Positions 6,936 through 13,226 are shown, counted from the first letter of the stretch. The stretch is 13,226 bases of DNA from an uncultured Xanthobacteraceae bacterium (GCA_955652195.1 CATPBC010000172.1:1-13226), one strand, 5' to 3'. Translations and numbers: made by a program. Notes: a model not told the origin generated them from the sequence alone.

Positions 6936-7045
6936 GCGAAATGCGTGACGGATCAAACTTTATCTACAAGCGAAAGCTGAACATTCTATAGGCTAAAATG
7001 GCTCCGTAGGCCACAAATGCCAGAGCGGGGAAATCGAATTTTCTT

Positions 7046-7069
7046 ATCTATCAATAGATTCAGCGATAG
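7046..7069. promoter_or_regulatory. Dyad upstream of msmA, candidate regulator site
   Basis: A perfect 6-bp-arm dyad, ATCTAT-CA-ATAGAT (7046-7059), partly overlaps a wider inverted pair CTATC (7048-7052) / GATAG (7065-7069). It lies about 125-150 bp upstream of the msmA start in an A+T-rich stretch. It is plausible as a LysR-type site, but no experiment or second copy supports it. Confidence 0.35.
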
Positions 7070-7134
7070 CAGTTGAATACTCGTCACATTAGAGGCTTGG
7101 CGCACTGAAGACTGTCACACTGGTGCATTCGAGT

Positions 7135-7162
7135 CTTGGCAATGGACACTTGGCAATGGTGC
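7135..7162. repeat. Two tandem copies of a 14-nt repeat in the control region
   Basis: CTTGGCAATGGACA (7135-7148) is followed directly by CTTGGCAATGGTGC (7149-7162); 11 of 14 bases are identical. The second copy also forms the left arm of an inverted repeat with 7203-7210. Confidence 0.8.
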
Positions 7163-7430
7163 CTGGGGGATGCCGCGTCGAATGGGCTCCGAGCGCGCGG
7201 CAGCACCATTAGGACAACCTATCATACCATTTGCAGTAACTATTTTACAGGCATCCGCTAAGCCGTTGCCATTGTCCGGTGTCGTTATGCGGCGATGGAC
7301 GGGCATCAATCGCAAAAAACCCCGTGCGGCGGTATAGTGGTCACTCTCGTCGTGGAGGCCAGCCGAGCGGCACTCAGCGAAGACCATAGCGTGACCGAGT
7401 TTGCAGCTTTAGCCAAGAAGCAGTCATTCA

Positions 7431-7437
7431 GGGGAGG
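7431..7437 (+). promoter_or_regulatory. Strong ribosome-binding site of the binding-protein gene
   Basis: GGGGAGG ends five bases before ATG 7443. The site overlaps a GTG at 7437, so the ATG is the better start. Confidence 0.7.
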
Positions 7438-7442
7438 TGGCG

Positions 7443-8615
7443 ATGACACGGATTTACCACAGTGACGCGACGAGGAACCGTCAGGCCGTTTCGCCGCGGA
7501 TGGGCACGTTATTGGCGTTTGTGATCTTTGCCGCGGCTCTTTTCTGCGCCGGGCCGGTTCGTGCCGCCGCGGAAAAAGATTACGGCAAACAAGGCGACGC
7601 CATCGATCTCGTCATCGGCTACCAGCCGTATTACACCGAATCGTGGTCTGGCGTGATCATGCGGGACAAGAAATTCTATGAAAAATACCTGCCGAAGGGA
7701 TCGACAGTAAACTTCCAGGTCGGCCTGCAGGGCGCGATCATTGTGAATGGGATGCTCGCCGGCAAAGTCGATGTCGGTTACGTCGGCGATATGCCGGCTA
7801 TCGTGTCCACCAGCCATGCCGATGTGCGTGACATTCGGATCGTCTCGGTGCTCGGGGTCGGCTACGACCAATGCAATGTGTTCCTGGTGCGGACCGACGC
7901 TCCCGAGTTCAAATCGCCGGAAGAAGCCATCAAATGGCTCGACGGCAAGACCGTTGCGGTGCCTAAAGGCAGTTGCACCGACCGATTTGCCCAAGCGGTC
8001 TTCAAGCGCTTCAACATCGCGCCGTCCGAATATCTCAATCAGAGCATCGAGGTGATCACCAGCGGCTTTCGCGCCAACAAGCTCGACGCAGCGGTGATCT
8101 GGGAGCCGACGGCATCTCGCCTCATTCTTGAGAAATTGGCACGCAAAGTGGCGACCGGTGCCTCGGTCAATGAACGCGACGGCGGCTTCATGGTCATGCC
8201 GCAAGCGCTCATCGCCCAGCGCCCGGACATCGTAAAGGCGTGGCTGCAGGCGGAATTGGACGCCGAGACTTATTTCGCCGATTCGAAGAACGCCATGGAA
8301 ATTGCAAGCATGGCCACATCGCAAACCACCGGTTTCCCGCAAAAGGCGCTTTGGGAATCCGCCTTCGGCACCACGTCGAAGGCGAGCGGCGGCACGGATA
8401 CGCGGATCACGCTGGCTTACGGTTTCACGCCGGATGCGACGGAGCTCATCCAAAAGGCGTCGAAGTTCCTGGTCGAGATCAAAGCCATCAACGCCGAAAT
8501 CCGGCCCGATGCGGTGATGCCGCAATTCACCGCCGAAATTCTCAAAGCCCGCGGATTGACCGCGCCGGTCGGAGAGGTCAAAGCGCTGCCAGATTCGGCC
8601 TATACCGGCCCATGA
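7443..8615 (+). CDS. msmE: ABC transporter periplasmic binding protein, probable methanesulfonate binder
   Basis: A 390-residue exported binding protein of the NMT1/SsuA-TauA type. Residues 1-20 form a basic leader, 21-38 a hydrophobic core (LLAFVIFAAALFCAGP), with likely cleavage after VRAAA near 43; C35 is not in a proper lipobox. The mature part begins IDLVIGYQPYYTESW, with GAIIVNGMLAGKVDVGYVGDMPAI (about 98-121, including two-domain hinge elements), KTVAVPKGSCTDRFAQAVF, and LDAAVIWEPTASRL, all typical of sulfonate, nitrate and taurine binding proteins. It is the first gene of a five-gene importer operon divergent from msmABCD, so MSA is the likely ligand. The symbol is by position and family; the binding specificity is inferred, not seen. 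Confidence 0.88.
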   Translation: MTRIYHSDATRNRQAVSPRMGTLLAFVIFAAALFCAGPVRAAAEKDYGKQGDAIDLVIGYQPYYTESWSGVIMRDKKFYEKYLPKGSTVNFQVGLQGAIIVNGMLAGKVDVGYVGDMPAIVSTSHADVRDIRIVSVLGVGYDQCNVFLVRTDAPEFKSPEEAIKWLDGKTVAVPKGSCTDRFAQAVFKRFNIAPSEYLNQSIEVITSGFRANKLDAAVIWEPTASRLILEKLARKVATGASVNERDGGFMVMPQALIAQRPDIVKAWLQAELDAETYFADSKNAMEIASMATSQTTGFPQKALWESAFGTTSKASGGTDTRITLAYGFTPDATELIQKASKFLVEIKAINAEIRPDAVMPQFTAEILKARGLTAPVGEVKALPDSAYTGP

Positions 8616-8645
8616 TGACCGGCCCATGGTGACCGGCTCATGACT
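8604..8645. repeat. Three tandem copies of a 14-nt repeat over the msmE stop codon
   Basis: ACCGGCCCATGATG (8604-8617), ACCGGCCCATGGTG (8618-8631), ACCGGCTCATGACT (8632-8645). The msmE stop TGA (8613-8615) lies in the first copy. The unit is unrelated to the other 14-nt repeats in this window. Confidence 0.85.
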
Positions 8646-8698
8646 GTGTGGCATTACGGCGATCGCCGACCAGGCCGCGACGTCCATTCCCAGTGCAA

Positions 8699-8721
8699 GC
8701 CGCGCGGCGCAGCCGCGCGGC
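8699..8721 (+). promoter_or_regulatory. Intercistronic hairpin between msmE and permease 1
   Basis: The self-complementary decamer GCCGCGCGGC occurs twice (8699-8708 and 8712-8721) separated by GCA, giving a 10-bp stem that is all G-C pairs. No T-run follows. It sits after the binding-protein gene and 19 bases before the permease ATG, a common place for elements that keep the binding protein in excess over membrane parts. Confidence 0.6.
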
Positions 8722-8740
8722 GAACGATTCGATCTTTGTC

Positions 8741-9655
8741 ATGACCGAGACCAGTCCGGTTCAGGTGCTGACAACCGAGGTGCCGCGCGCAATAGCCGTG
8801 GATTCCGGCGCCGGCGCATCGCTGGCGCTCGCCAAGTATCGCCTCTCGTTGTGGCTCAAAAGCCCGCGGCCTTATTTGATGCTGATCGGTTTCGCCGGGT
8901 TTCTTGGTTTTTGGTACCTTTCGGTCGAGGTTTGGAAACTGCCGCGCTTCTCGCAGATGCCGGGCCCGACCGAGGTCTTGCACGAATGGTTCAGCAAAGA
9001 TCCGACCTACGGTTTATCGATCTTCATCCCTGAATATTACATGCACATCTGGGTCAGCACCCGGCGCATCGCCATCGCCTTCTTTCTGGCAACCGTCATC
9101 GGCGTCCCGTTTGGATTGTTTCTTGGCTGGTCGGAACGGTTCAAGCAATTCGTCTTTCCCGTTTTTGAGTTCTTGCGCCCAGTACCGCCACTCGCCTGGG
9201 TGCCGCTGGCGATTGTGATGTTCCGGGGGTCGGAAACGCCAGTCATCTTCTTGACCTTTCTCGCCTCGTTCTATGCGACCGCGCTGAACACGATGCTCGG
9301 CGTCGAATCGATCGATGTCTCCTATGTGCGCGCGGCCAATTGCCTGGGCGCCACCCGCTGGCAGGTATTCCGGCACGTGATCGTGCCCGGCGCGATGCCG
9401 TTCATCTTCACTGGCCTACAAATTTCGGTCGGCGTCGCCTGGTTCTCGCTGGTCGCCGGCGAGATGGTGTCGGGACAATACGGCCTCGGCTATGTGATCA
9501 ACACCTCGTACACAATGGTGCGCTATCCGACGATCATTATCGGCATGGCGACATTGGGCCTGGTCGGCTACGTCACAAGCGCCGCGGTTCGCTTGGTGGG
9601 CGATTACCTGATGCAATGGCGCACCCGCGAACTTGCGCTGGGAGGCGATCGGTGA
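8741..9655 (+). CDS. ABC transporter permease 1
   Basis: A 304-residue inner-membrane protein of the SsuC/TauC/nitrate-type BPD_transp_1 family. A soluble N-terminus of about 45 residues precedes about six membrane segments (first near 46-62). The cytoplasmic EAA loop that docks on the ATPase is clear at about 198-221 (AANCLGATRWQVFRHVIVPG). RPVPPLAWVPLAIVMF (146-161) is the other family signature. The ATG at 8741 was chosen. A GTG at 8648 would extend the protein by 31 arginine-rich residues, running through the hairpin at 8699-8721. The ribosome site is poor, so expression may be low. It pairs with permease 2, a paralogue in the same operon, and its stop overlaps the ATPase 1 GTG by four bases (GTGA). 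Confidence 0.92.
   Translation: MTETSPVQVLTTEVPRAIAVDSGAGASLALAKYRLSLWLKSPRPYLMLIGFAGFLGFWYLSVEVWKLPRFSQMPGPTEVLHEWFSKDPTYGLSIFIPEYYMHIWVSTRRIAIAFFLATVIGVPFGLFLGWSERFKQFVFPVFEFLRPVPPLAWVPLAIVMFRGSETPVIFLTFLASFYATALNTMLGVESIDVSYVRAANCLGATRWQVFRHVIVPGAMPFIFTGLQISVGVAWFSLVAGEMVSGQYGLGYVINTSYTMVRYPTIIIGMATLGLVGYVTSAAVRLVGDYLMQWRTRELALGGDR
9641..9645 (+). promoter_or_regulatory. Ribosome-binding site deciding the GTG start of ATPase 1
   Basis: GGAGG lies six bases before GTG 9652, inside the end of permease 1. It supports the overlapping GTGA start rather than the ATG at 9673 or the much longer open frame from 9340. Confidence 0.65.
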
Positions 9656-10524
9656 GCGTCGAGCCGGCGGTAATGGCGAGCCGTTCTGCGGTTGCGCAAC
9701 CGGTGCGCCAAGGCGGCGTCCGCATCAACGACGTCGTCAAGATTTATGGCGCGAAGGATACCGGCCTCCTCGCGGTCGATCATTGCACATTCGAAGTGCC
9801 GCCGGGCGAAATCACGGTTTGCGTCGGACCTTCCGGCTGCGGCAAGACAACGCTGCTCAATGCCATTGCCGGCTTCCATAGCATCACTTCCGGCAGCATC
9901 TATCTTGACGACGAGATGTTGTGCGGGCCGGGCAAGCTCAAGGCGCAGCCAGGCCCGGACCGCATCGTGGTTTTTCAGAATGGCGCGCTGTTTCCTTGGA
10001 AGACGAACATCGAGAACGTAACGTTCGGGCCGATCATGCAGGGCGTGATGCCGCGCGCGGAAGCTGACGACAAGGCGCGCGCCATGATGGCCGACGCGGG
10101 CTTGCGCGGCATCGAGCATAACTATCCCGGCGAAATTTCCTCGGGCGTGCGGCGCCGCGTCGAAATCGTCCGCGCGTTAATGAACAATCCGAAGATTTTG
10201 CTGTTGGACGAGCCCTATCGCGCCCTCGACTCGCTGACGAAGTCGGTCATGCATGAGGCGCTGCTCGAAATCTTTTACAAGAACCGCGTTTCGATCTTCT
10301 TCATCACCCACGATCTCGAAGAAGCTATTTTTCTCGGCCACAAAGTGGTGATCATGACCACACGGCCGTGCCGGCCGAAGAAGATTCTCGACATCGATAT
10401 TCCGCACCCGCGAGATTACAGCGTCCTGACCACCAAGCGGTTTCGCGAGTTCATGGAGGAAACCGTAGCTGCCGTGCACGAGGAAGCGATCAAAGCCTTT
10501 GCCGCTGGCGAGAAGGAGCGCTGA
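9652..10524 (+). CDS. ABC transporter ATPase 1, with a non-canonical signature motif
   Basis: A 290-residue nucleotide-binding subunit of the SsuB/TauB/NrtD type. Walker A is GPSGCGKTT (59-67), the Q-loop VFQNGALFPW (Q109), Walker B ILLLDEP (182-188, with E187), D-loop ALD (191-193) and switch H220 (FFITHDLEEA). The ABC signature, normally LSGGQ or LSGGM, reads ISSGVRRRVEI (162-172): the second Gly and the Gln/Met are replaced by Val and Arg. The C-terminus runs about 40 residues past the usual end and shares HEEAIKAFAAG (276-286) with ATPase 2. The start is the GTG overlapping the permease 1 stop. The open frame extends upstream to 9340, but that part is a shadow of permease 1. It probably forms a heterodimer with ATPase 2. 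Confidence 0.93.
   Translation: MSVEPAVMASRSAVAQPVRQGGVRINDVVKIYGAKDTGLLAVDHCTFEVPPGEITVCVGPSGCGKTTLLNAIAGFHSITSGSIYLDDEMLCGPGKLKAQPGPDRIVVFQNGALFPWKTNIENVTFGPIMQGVMPRAEADDKARAMMADAGLRGIEHNYPGEISSGVRRRVEIVRALMNNPKILLLDEPYRALDSLTKSVMHEALLEIFYKNRVSIFFITHDLEEAIFLGHKVVIMTTRPCRPKKILDIDIPHPRDYSVLTTKRFREFMEETVAAVHEEAIKAFAAGEKER
10513..10518 (+). promoter_or_regulatory. Ribosome-binding site of permease 2
   Basis: AAGGAG, inside the end of ATPase 1 and eight bases before ATG 10527, fixes this start within a longer open frame that begins at 10368. Confidence 0.6.
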
Positions 10525-10526
10525 GC

Positions 10527-11378
10527 ATGGTGGCGGCCGCGAGGGCGATATCTGGAAAGCTCACCGGTTTTGTCGCCGGCGACGACTTCTGGCGCGGCGT
10601 GGTCGCGATTGCGGCCTTCCTGATTTTCTGGGAGGCCGGCTCGCGCTCACACGCGTGGTTCGGATTTTCTTTCCCCTGGGTCTCGCAAGTGCCGGCGCCG
10701 ACCGCCGTCCTGCAGGCGATGTTCAGGCTTGTTCAGGAGCCGAGTTTCTGGAACAGCACGTTTCTGAGTACGCTGCGCGTCTTCGAAGGCTTCTTTGCTG
10801 CGATGCTGATCGGCATTCCGCTCGGCTTGGCCATGGCGGTCAGTCGAACCTTCTTCGGCATCAGTTTCCCGGTGTTCGAGGTTTTGCGACCGATACCGCC
10901 GCTCGCCTGGGTCCCGGCGTCCATAATTTTCTGGCCCACCCAGGAACTGTCGATCGCCTTCGTCACCTTCCTCGGCGCCTTCTTCACGATCGTCATCAAC
11001 GTGATCGGCGGCGCCCGGGCCATCGATGTGCGATATTTTCAAGCGGCGCGCTCGATGGGTTCGTCGACCTGGGACATTTTCCGCCGCATCATTCTACCCG
11101 GTACGCTGCCGTCGATCGTGGTCGGCGCCACCGTCGGCGTCGGTATTACCTGGGCGGTCGTCGTCGCGGCCGAGATGATCTCCGGCGGCGGCAGCGCCGG
11201 CTCGATGGGTGGCGCGGCCGGCGGTGGACTGGGCTTCTTCATCTGGAACTCTTATGTCGGCGGCTCCTATACGCAGATCGTTGCGGGAATGATCAGCATC
11301 GGCATCGCCGGTTACGCTTCAAGCGCAGCGCTGCGCAAGATCGGAAATTTGATGACGCCCTGGCTGAGCGAAAATTGA
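10527..11378 (+). CDS. ABC transporter permease 2
   Basis: A 283-residue paralogue of permease 1 with about six membrane segments (first at about 23-38). The EAA loop is at about 173-197 (AARSMGSSTWDIFRRIILPG), and RPIPPLAWVPASIIFW (121-136) matches the equivalent stretch of permease 1. Unusually, the loop after AEMISG is expanded by a run of small residues at 219-236 (10 Gly of 18), where permease 1 has only SGQYGLG. The start is two bases after the ATPase 1 stop. The operon order permease-ATPase-permease-ATPase suggests an ancestral duplication of a permease-ATPase pair and a heteromeric transporter. Confidence 0.92.
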   Translation: MVAAARAISGKLTGFVAGDDFWRGVVAIAAFLIFWEAGSRSHAWFGFSFPWVSQVPAPTAVLQAMFRLVQEPSFWNSTFLSTLRVFEGFFAAMLIGIPLGLAMAVSRTFFGISFPVFEVLRPIPPLAWVPASIIFWPTQELSIAFVTFLGAFFTIVINVIGGARAIDVRYFQAARSMGSSTWDIFRRIILPGTLPSIVVGATVGVGITWAVVVAAEMISGGGSAGSMGGAAGGGLGFFIWNSYVGGSYTQIVAGMISIGIAGYASSAALRKIGNLMTPWLSEN

Positions 11379-11390
11379 TCTAAGATTAAT

Positions 11391-12293
11391 ATGCAACACA
11401 TGCCGCAACATATTCCGCCAACTTCGCCGCTCGGCTCCGTTCCGCTTACTGGAACGGGAACAGGCATGGTCGCGACGAATGTCAGCAAGTCATACGGCGC
11501 CGGCGAATTTACCAAGCAGGTTGTGCAAAACTGCAGTTTCACCATCGAGAGCGGCAAGCTGACGGTAATGATCGGCCCGTCGGGCTGCGGCAAGAGCACG
11601 CTCATCCGTTTGCTCGCCGGCTTTGAACGCGCAAGCAGCGGCACGATCACAATCGGCGGCAAACCGGTCACCGGCCCCGGCCTCGATCGCATGGTCGTGT
11701 TCCAGGAAAGTGCGCTGTTTCCCTGGATGTCGACCTACGACAACATCATGTTCGGTCCGCGCGCGCGCGGCGAAGATACGCCGGAAATGCGCTCGTTTGC
11801 CGAGCTGCTGCTGCAGAAGGTCGGCTTGGACGGTTTTCGCAGGAAATATCCGTCGCAACTGTCCGGCGGCATGCAGCGGCGCGCTGAACTGGCGCGCTCA
11901 ATGATCAACAAGCCGGATGTGATGATCCTCGACGAGCCGTTCCGCGGCCTCGATGCCATGACCAAGCGTCTGATGCAGGAATACTACGCCAACCTCTACG
12001 AGGAATTTCGGCGCACCACCTTCTTCGTCACCACCGACATCGATGAAGCGATCTATCTGGCCGACCGCATCCTGATCATGACCAATATCCCGACGCAGGT
12101 GCGGACCGTGATTGATGTCGATCTGCCGCGGCCGCGCCACATCGAAGACATTACCGAGAACGATGCCGCCAATGCCATCAAAATGAAGGCGCTGGGCCTG
12201 CTGCACGAGGAAGCCATGAAATCCTTCGCGGGCGGCAGCAAGGCCGCTGCCGATTTCATCGACGCTTATTCGCGACGCATGGTCAAGGGATAG
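11391..12293 (+). CDS. ABC transporter ATPase 2, lacking the switch histidine
   Basis: A 300-residue nucleotide-binding subunit, paralogous to ATPase 1. Walker A is GPSGCGKST (62-70), the Q-loop VFQESALFPW (Q105), a normal signature LSGGMQRRAE (157-166), Walker B VMILDEP (177-183, E182) and D-loop GLD (186-188). The switch position reads FFVTTDIDEA (211-220), so Thr215 stands where His is expected (compare FFITHDLEEA in ATPase 1). The C-terminal extension contains LHEEAMKSFAGG (271-282), matching ATPase 1. The ATG at 11391 lies 12 bases after permease 2 with a weak ribosome site. An ATG at 11466, just before VATNVSKSYG, is an alternative start and would remove a low-complexity N-terminus (PLTGTGTG). 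Confidence 0.93.
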   Translation: MQHMPQHIPPTSPLGSVPLTGTGTGMVATNVSKSYGAGEFTKQVVQNCSFTIESGKLTVMIGPSGCGKSTLIRLLAGFERASSGTITIGGKPVTGPGLDRMVVFQESALFPWMSTYDNIMFGPRARGEDTPEMRSFAELLLQKVGLDGFRRKYPSQLSGGMQRRAELARSMINKPDVMILDEPFRGLDAMTKRLMQEYYANLYEEFRRTTFFVTTDIDEAIYLADRILIMTNIPTQVRTVIDVDLPRPRHIEDITENDAANAIKMKALGLLHEEAMKSFAGGSKAAADFIDAYSRRMVKG

Positions 12294-12334
12294 AGGACCG
12301 GCGGCTTGACTACCGGCATCGCATTGGAGCACGC
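12294..12334. other. Short gap between ATPase 2 and folD
   Basis: 41 bp with no visible terminator. GGAG at 12326-12329 is the folD ribosome site, five bases before the ATG. folD is therefore probably part of the transport transcript. Confidence 0.5.
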
Positions 12335-13226
12335 ATGACCGCAAAGATCATCGACGGTAACGCGGTCGCCCGGAACATCCGGGACGAGTGCCGGCAGCGC
12401 GTGCAGCGCATCGCCGCGCAATCGGGTGCGCCGCCGGGCTTGGCCGTCATTGTTGTCGGGTCCGATCCGGCTTCGAGGATCTATGTGAAAAACAAGATCC
12501 GCGCCTGCATGGATGTTGGCATCCGCTCGTTCCGCTTTGATTATCCCGTCGATGTCGAACAGGACGAGGTCGTCGCCAAGATCGCCGAACTCAACGAGGA
12601 CCCGGCCGTGCACGGCATTTTGGTTCAGCTGCCATTGCCGGCTTCGTTCGACATGACCCGCATCTTGCGCACCATATCGGCGGACAAGGATGTCGACGGC
12701 TTTCACCTTTACAATGTCGGCGGGCTTGTCGTCGGCGGCACGGTTTTCCCGCCATGCACGCCCTATGGCGTCCTGAAACTCCTGCAACACGAGAACATTT
12801 CGCTCGAGGGCAAGAACGTCGTCGTTGTGGGGGCCAGCAATATCGTCGGCAAGCCGATGGCGTTGATGCTCATGCAGCACGAGGCGACCGTGTGCATCTG
12901 CCATGCCAAGACCCGCGATCTGGCGCAGTTTACGCTGCTTGCCGACGTGCTGGTCGTGGCCGCCGGCTATCCCAACCTCATCTTGCCGCAGATGGTGCGA
13001 ACCGGCGCTGTTGTGATCGACGTCGGCATCAACCGGCTCGCCGACGGCAGGCTGGTCGGCGACGTCGACTTTGCCGGCGTCGCGGCCAAAGCCTCCTACA
13101 TCACACCGGTGCCGGGCGGCGTCGGTCCGATGACAGTCTCCATGCTGCTGATCAATACCGTCACCTCCTGCGAGCGATGGCTGCGGCACCTGTCCATTCC
13201 GGTTGCGAAAGAACGCCTCGCCTCGC
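12335..13226 (+). CDS. folD: FolD, methylene-H4F dehydrogenase/methenyl-H4F cyclohydrolase (right edge open)
   Basis: 297 codons are open to the window edge; the family is usually 280-300 residues, so only the extreme C-terminus is missing. It is bifunctional: 5,10-methylene-tetrahydrofolate is oxidised to 5,10-methenyl (NADP+) and hydrolysed to 10-formyl-H4F in the cytoplasm. Visible features are S47-R-I-Y50-V-K-N-K54, with the catalytic Tyr and Lys; GILVQLPLP (94-102); DKDVDGFH (117-124, D121); the nucleotide loop GASNIVGKP (166-174); and PGGVGPMT (260-267). The start has GGAG five bases upstream. Directly downstream of the MSA importer, the gene fits oxidation of formaldehyde released from MSA, or supply of C1-folates for serine-cycle assimilation. 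The metabolic direction is inferred. Confidence 0.96.
   Translation, partial: MTAKIIDGNAVARNIRDECRQRVQRIAAQSGAPPGLAVIVVGSDPASRIYVKNKIRACMDVGIRSFRFDYPVDVEQDEVVAKIAELNEDPAVHGILVQLPLPASFDMTRILRTISADKDVDGFHLYNVGGLVVGGTVFPPCTPYGVLKLLQHENISLEGKNVVVVGASNIVGKPMALMLMQHEATVCICHAKTRDLAQFTLLADVLVVAAGYPNLILPQMVRTGAVVIDVGINRLADGRLVGDVDFAGVAAKASYITPVPGGVGPMTVSMLLINTVTSCERWLRHLSIPVAKERLAS

Larger units (their letters stand above)
6923..7442. promoter_or_regulatory. Divergent control region between msmABCD and the transport operon
   Basis: These 520 bp hold no convincing gene. The parts nearest msmA (about 6950-7090) and around 7205-7260 are A+T-rich against a G+C-rich background. Structures seen: a dyad ATCTAT-CA-ATAGAT (7046-7059); CTATC (7048-7052) facing GATAG (7065-7069); a 14-nt tandem repeat (7135-7162); AATGGTGC (7155-7162) inverted as GCACCATT (7203-7210). 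A possible -10 for the rightward operon is TATAGT (7333-7338), without a good -35. I could not place an msmA promoter with confidence. In Methylosulfonomonas, as I recall, the oxygenase operon is MSA-inducible and the transport operon more constitutive, so two separate promoters are expected here. Confidence 0.5.

Noticed and set aside
7115..7387. 90-codon minus-strand open frame in the divergent control region
   Set aside because: No recognisable motif, no clear ribosome site, and it overlaps repeats and probable promoter elements; low-complexity translation. A small gene cannot be fully excluded.
7509..8687. 392-codon open frame on the minus strand opposite the binding-protein gene
   Set aside because: It mirrors msmE almost exactly, has no family features, and reads as arginine/glycine-rich shadow protein produced by high G+C codon use.
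9340..9651. Upstream extension of the ATPase 1 frame
   Set aside because: The extra 104 residues are the out-of-frame shadow of permease 1; GGAGG plus GTG at 9652 gives a proper start.
9652..10524. Assignment of the importer specifically to taurine or aliphatic sulfonates (Tau/Ssu)
   Set aside because: The families are similar, but the operon is divergent from an MSA monooxygenase and lacks tauD or ssuD, so MSA is the better-supported substrate.
12266..13189. 307-codon minus-strand open frame opposite folD
   Set aside because: folD motifs are unambiguous on the plus strand. The opposite frame has biased His/Asp-rich composition and no domain.
1..13226. CRISPR array, tRNA/rRNA genes, insertion sequences or phage genes
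   Set aside because: No spaced repeats of CRISPR size, no tRNA-like cloverleaf noticed, no transposase or integrase frame; all long coding frames are explained by the MSA locus.

Overview
The window carries a complete methanesulfonate (MSA, CH3SO3-) utilisation locus from what looks like an alphaproteobacterium of the Hyphomicrobiales. The guess at the organism rests on high G+C content, frequent GTG starts, and gene families resembling those of methylotrophic Hyphomicrobium/Methylosulfonomonas-type bacteria; no rRNA or tRNA is present to confirm it. The key identification is the Rieske oxygenase alpha subunit encoded at 5672-6922. Its two Rieske halves, C86-x-H88 and C115-x2-H118, are separated by exactly 26 residues. 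As I recall, this long spacer is the hallmark of the methanesulfonate monooxygenase large subunit MsmA; ordinary ring-hydroxylating oxygenases have about 15-17. The next genes (beta subunit, Rieske ferredoxin, flavin/[2Fe-2S] reductase) have the order and sizes of msmBCD.

Layout. Left end, minus strand: a truncated GcvT-like folate protein (1-763) behind a TauE/SafE-type anion exporter (781-1551). A 175-bp divergent region follows, then a LysR-type regulator on the plus strand (1727-2704). Convergent to it, and read leftward from about 6922, is the operon msmA-msmB-msmC-msmD plus an unrecognised gene (2728-3522) whose start overlaps the end of msmD. A 520-bp, partly A+T-rich control region (6923-7442) separates this from a rightward transport operon. 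That operon encodes a periplasmic binding protein, permease 1, ATPase 1, permease 2 and ATPase 2 (7443-12293), and is followed after 41 bp by folD, which is open to the right edge.

Inferred pathway. The ABC system imports MSA. MsmABCD uses NADH and O2 to split MSA into formaldehyde and sulfite. The TauE-like protein may export the sulfite. FolD, perhaps with the GcvT-like protein, fits the tetrahydrofolate handling of the C1 unit. The LysR protein is the obvious candidate regulator.

Most notable beyond the known system: (1) the two ATPases carry complementary motif defects. ATPase 1 has SSGVR in place of the LSGGQ signature, and ATPase 2 has Thr for the switch His. This predicts a heterodimer with one normal and one degenerate ATP site, unusual for an importer. 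(2) An uncharacterised gene is translationally coupled to msmD. (3) Three unrelated tandem repeats share a 14-nt period at non-coding junctions, one of them duplicating the msmC start codon. (4) Hairpins lie between msmB and msmC and between the binding protein and permease genes.
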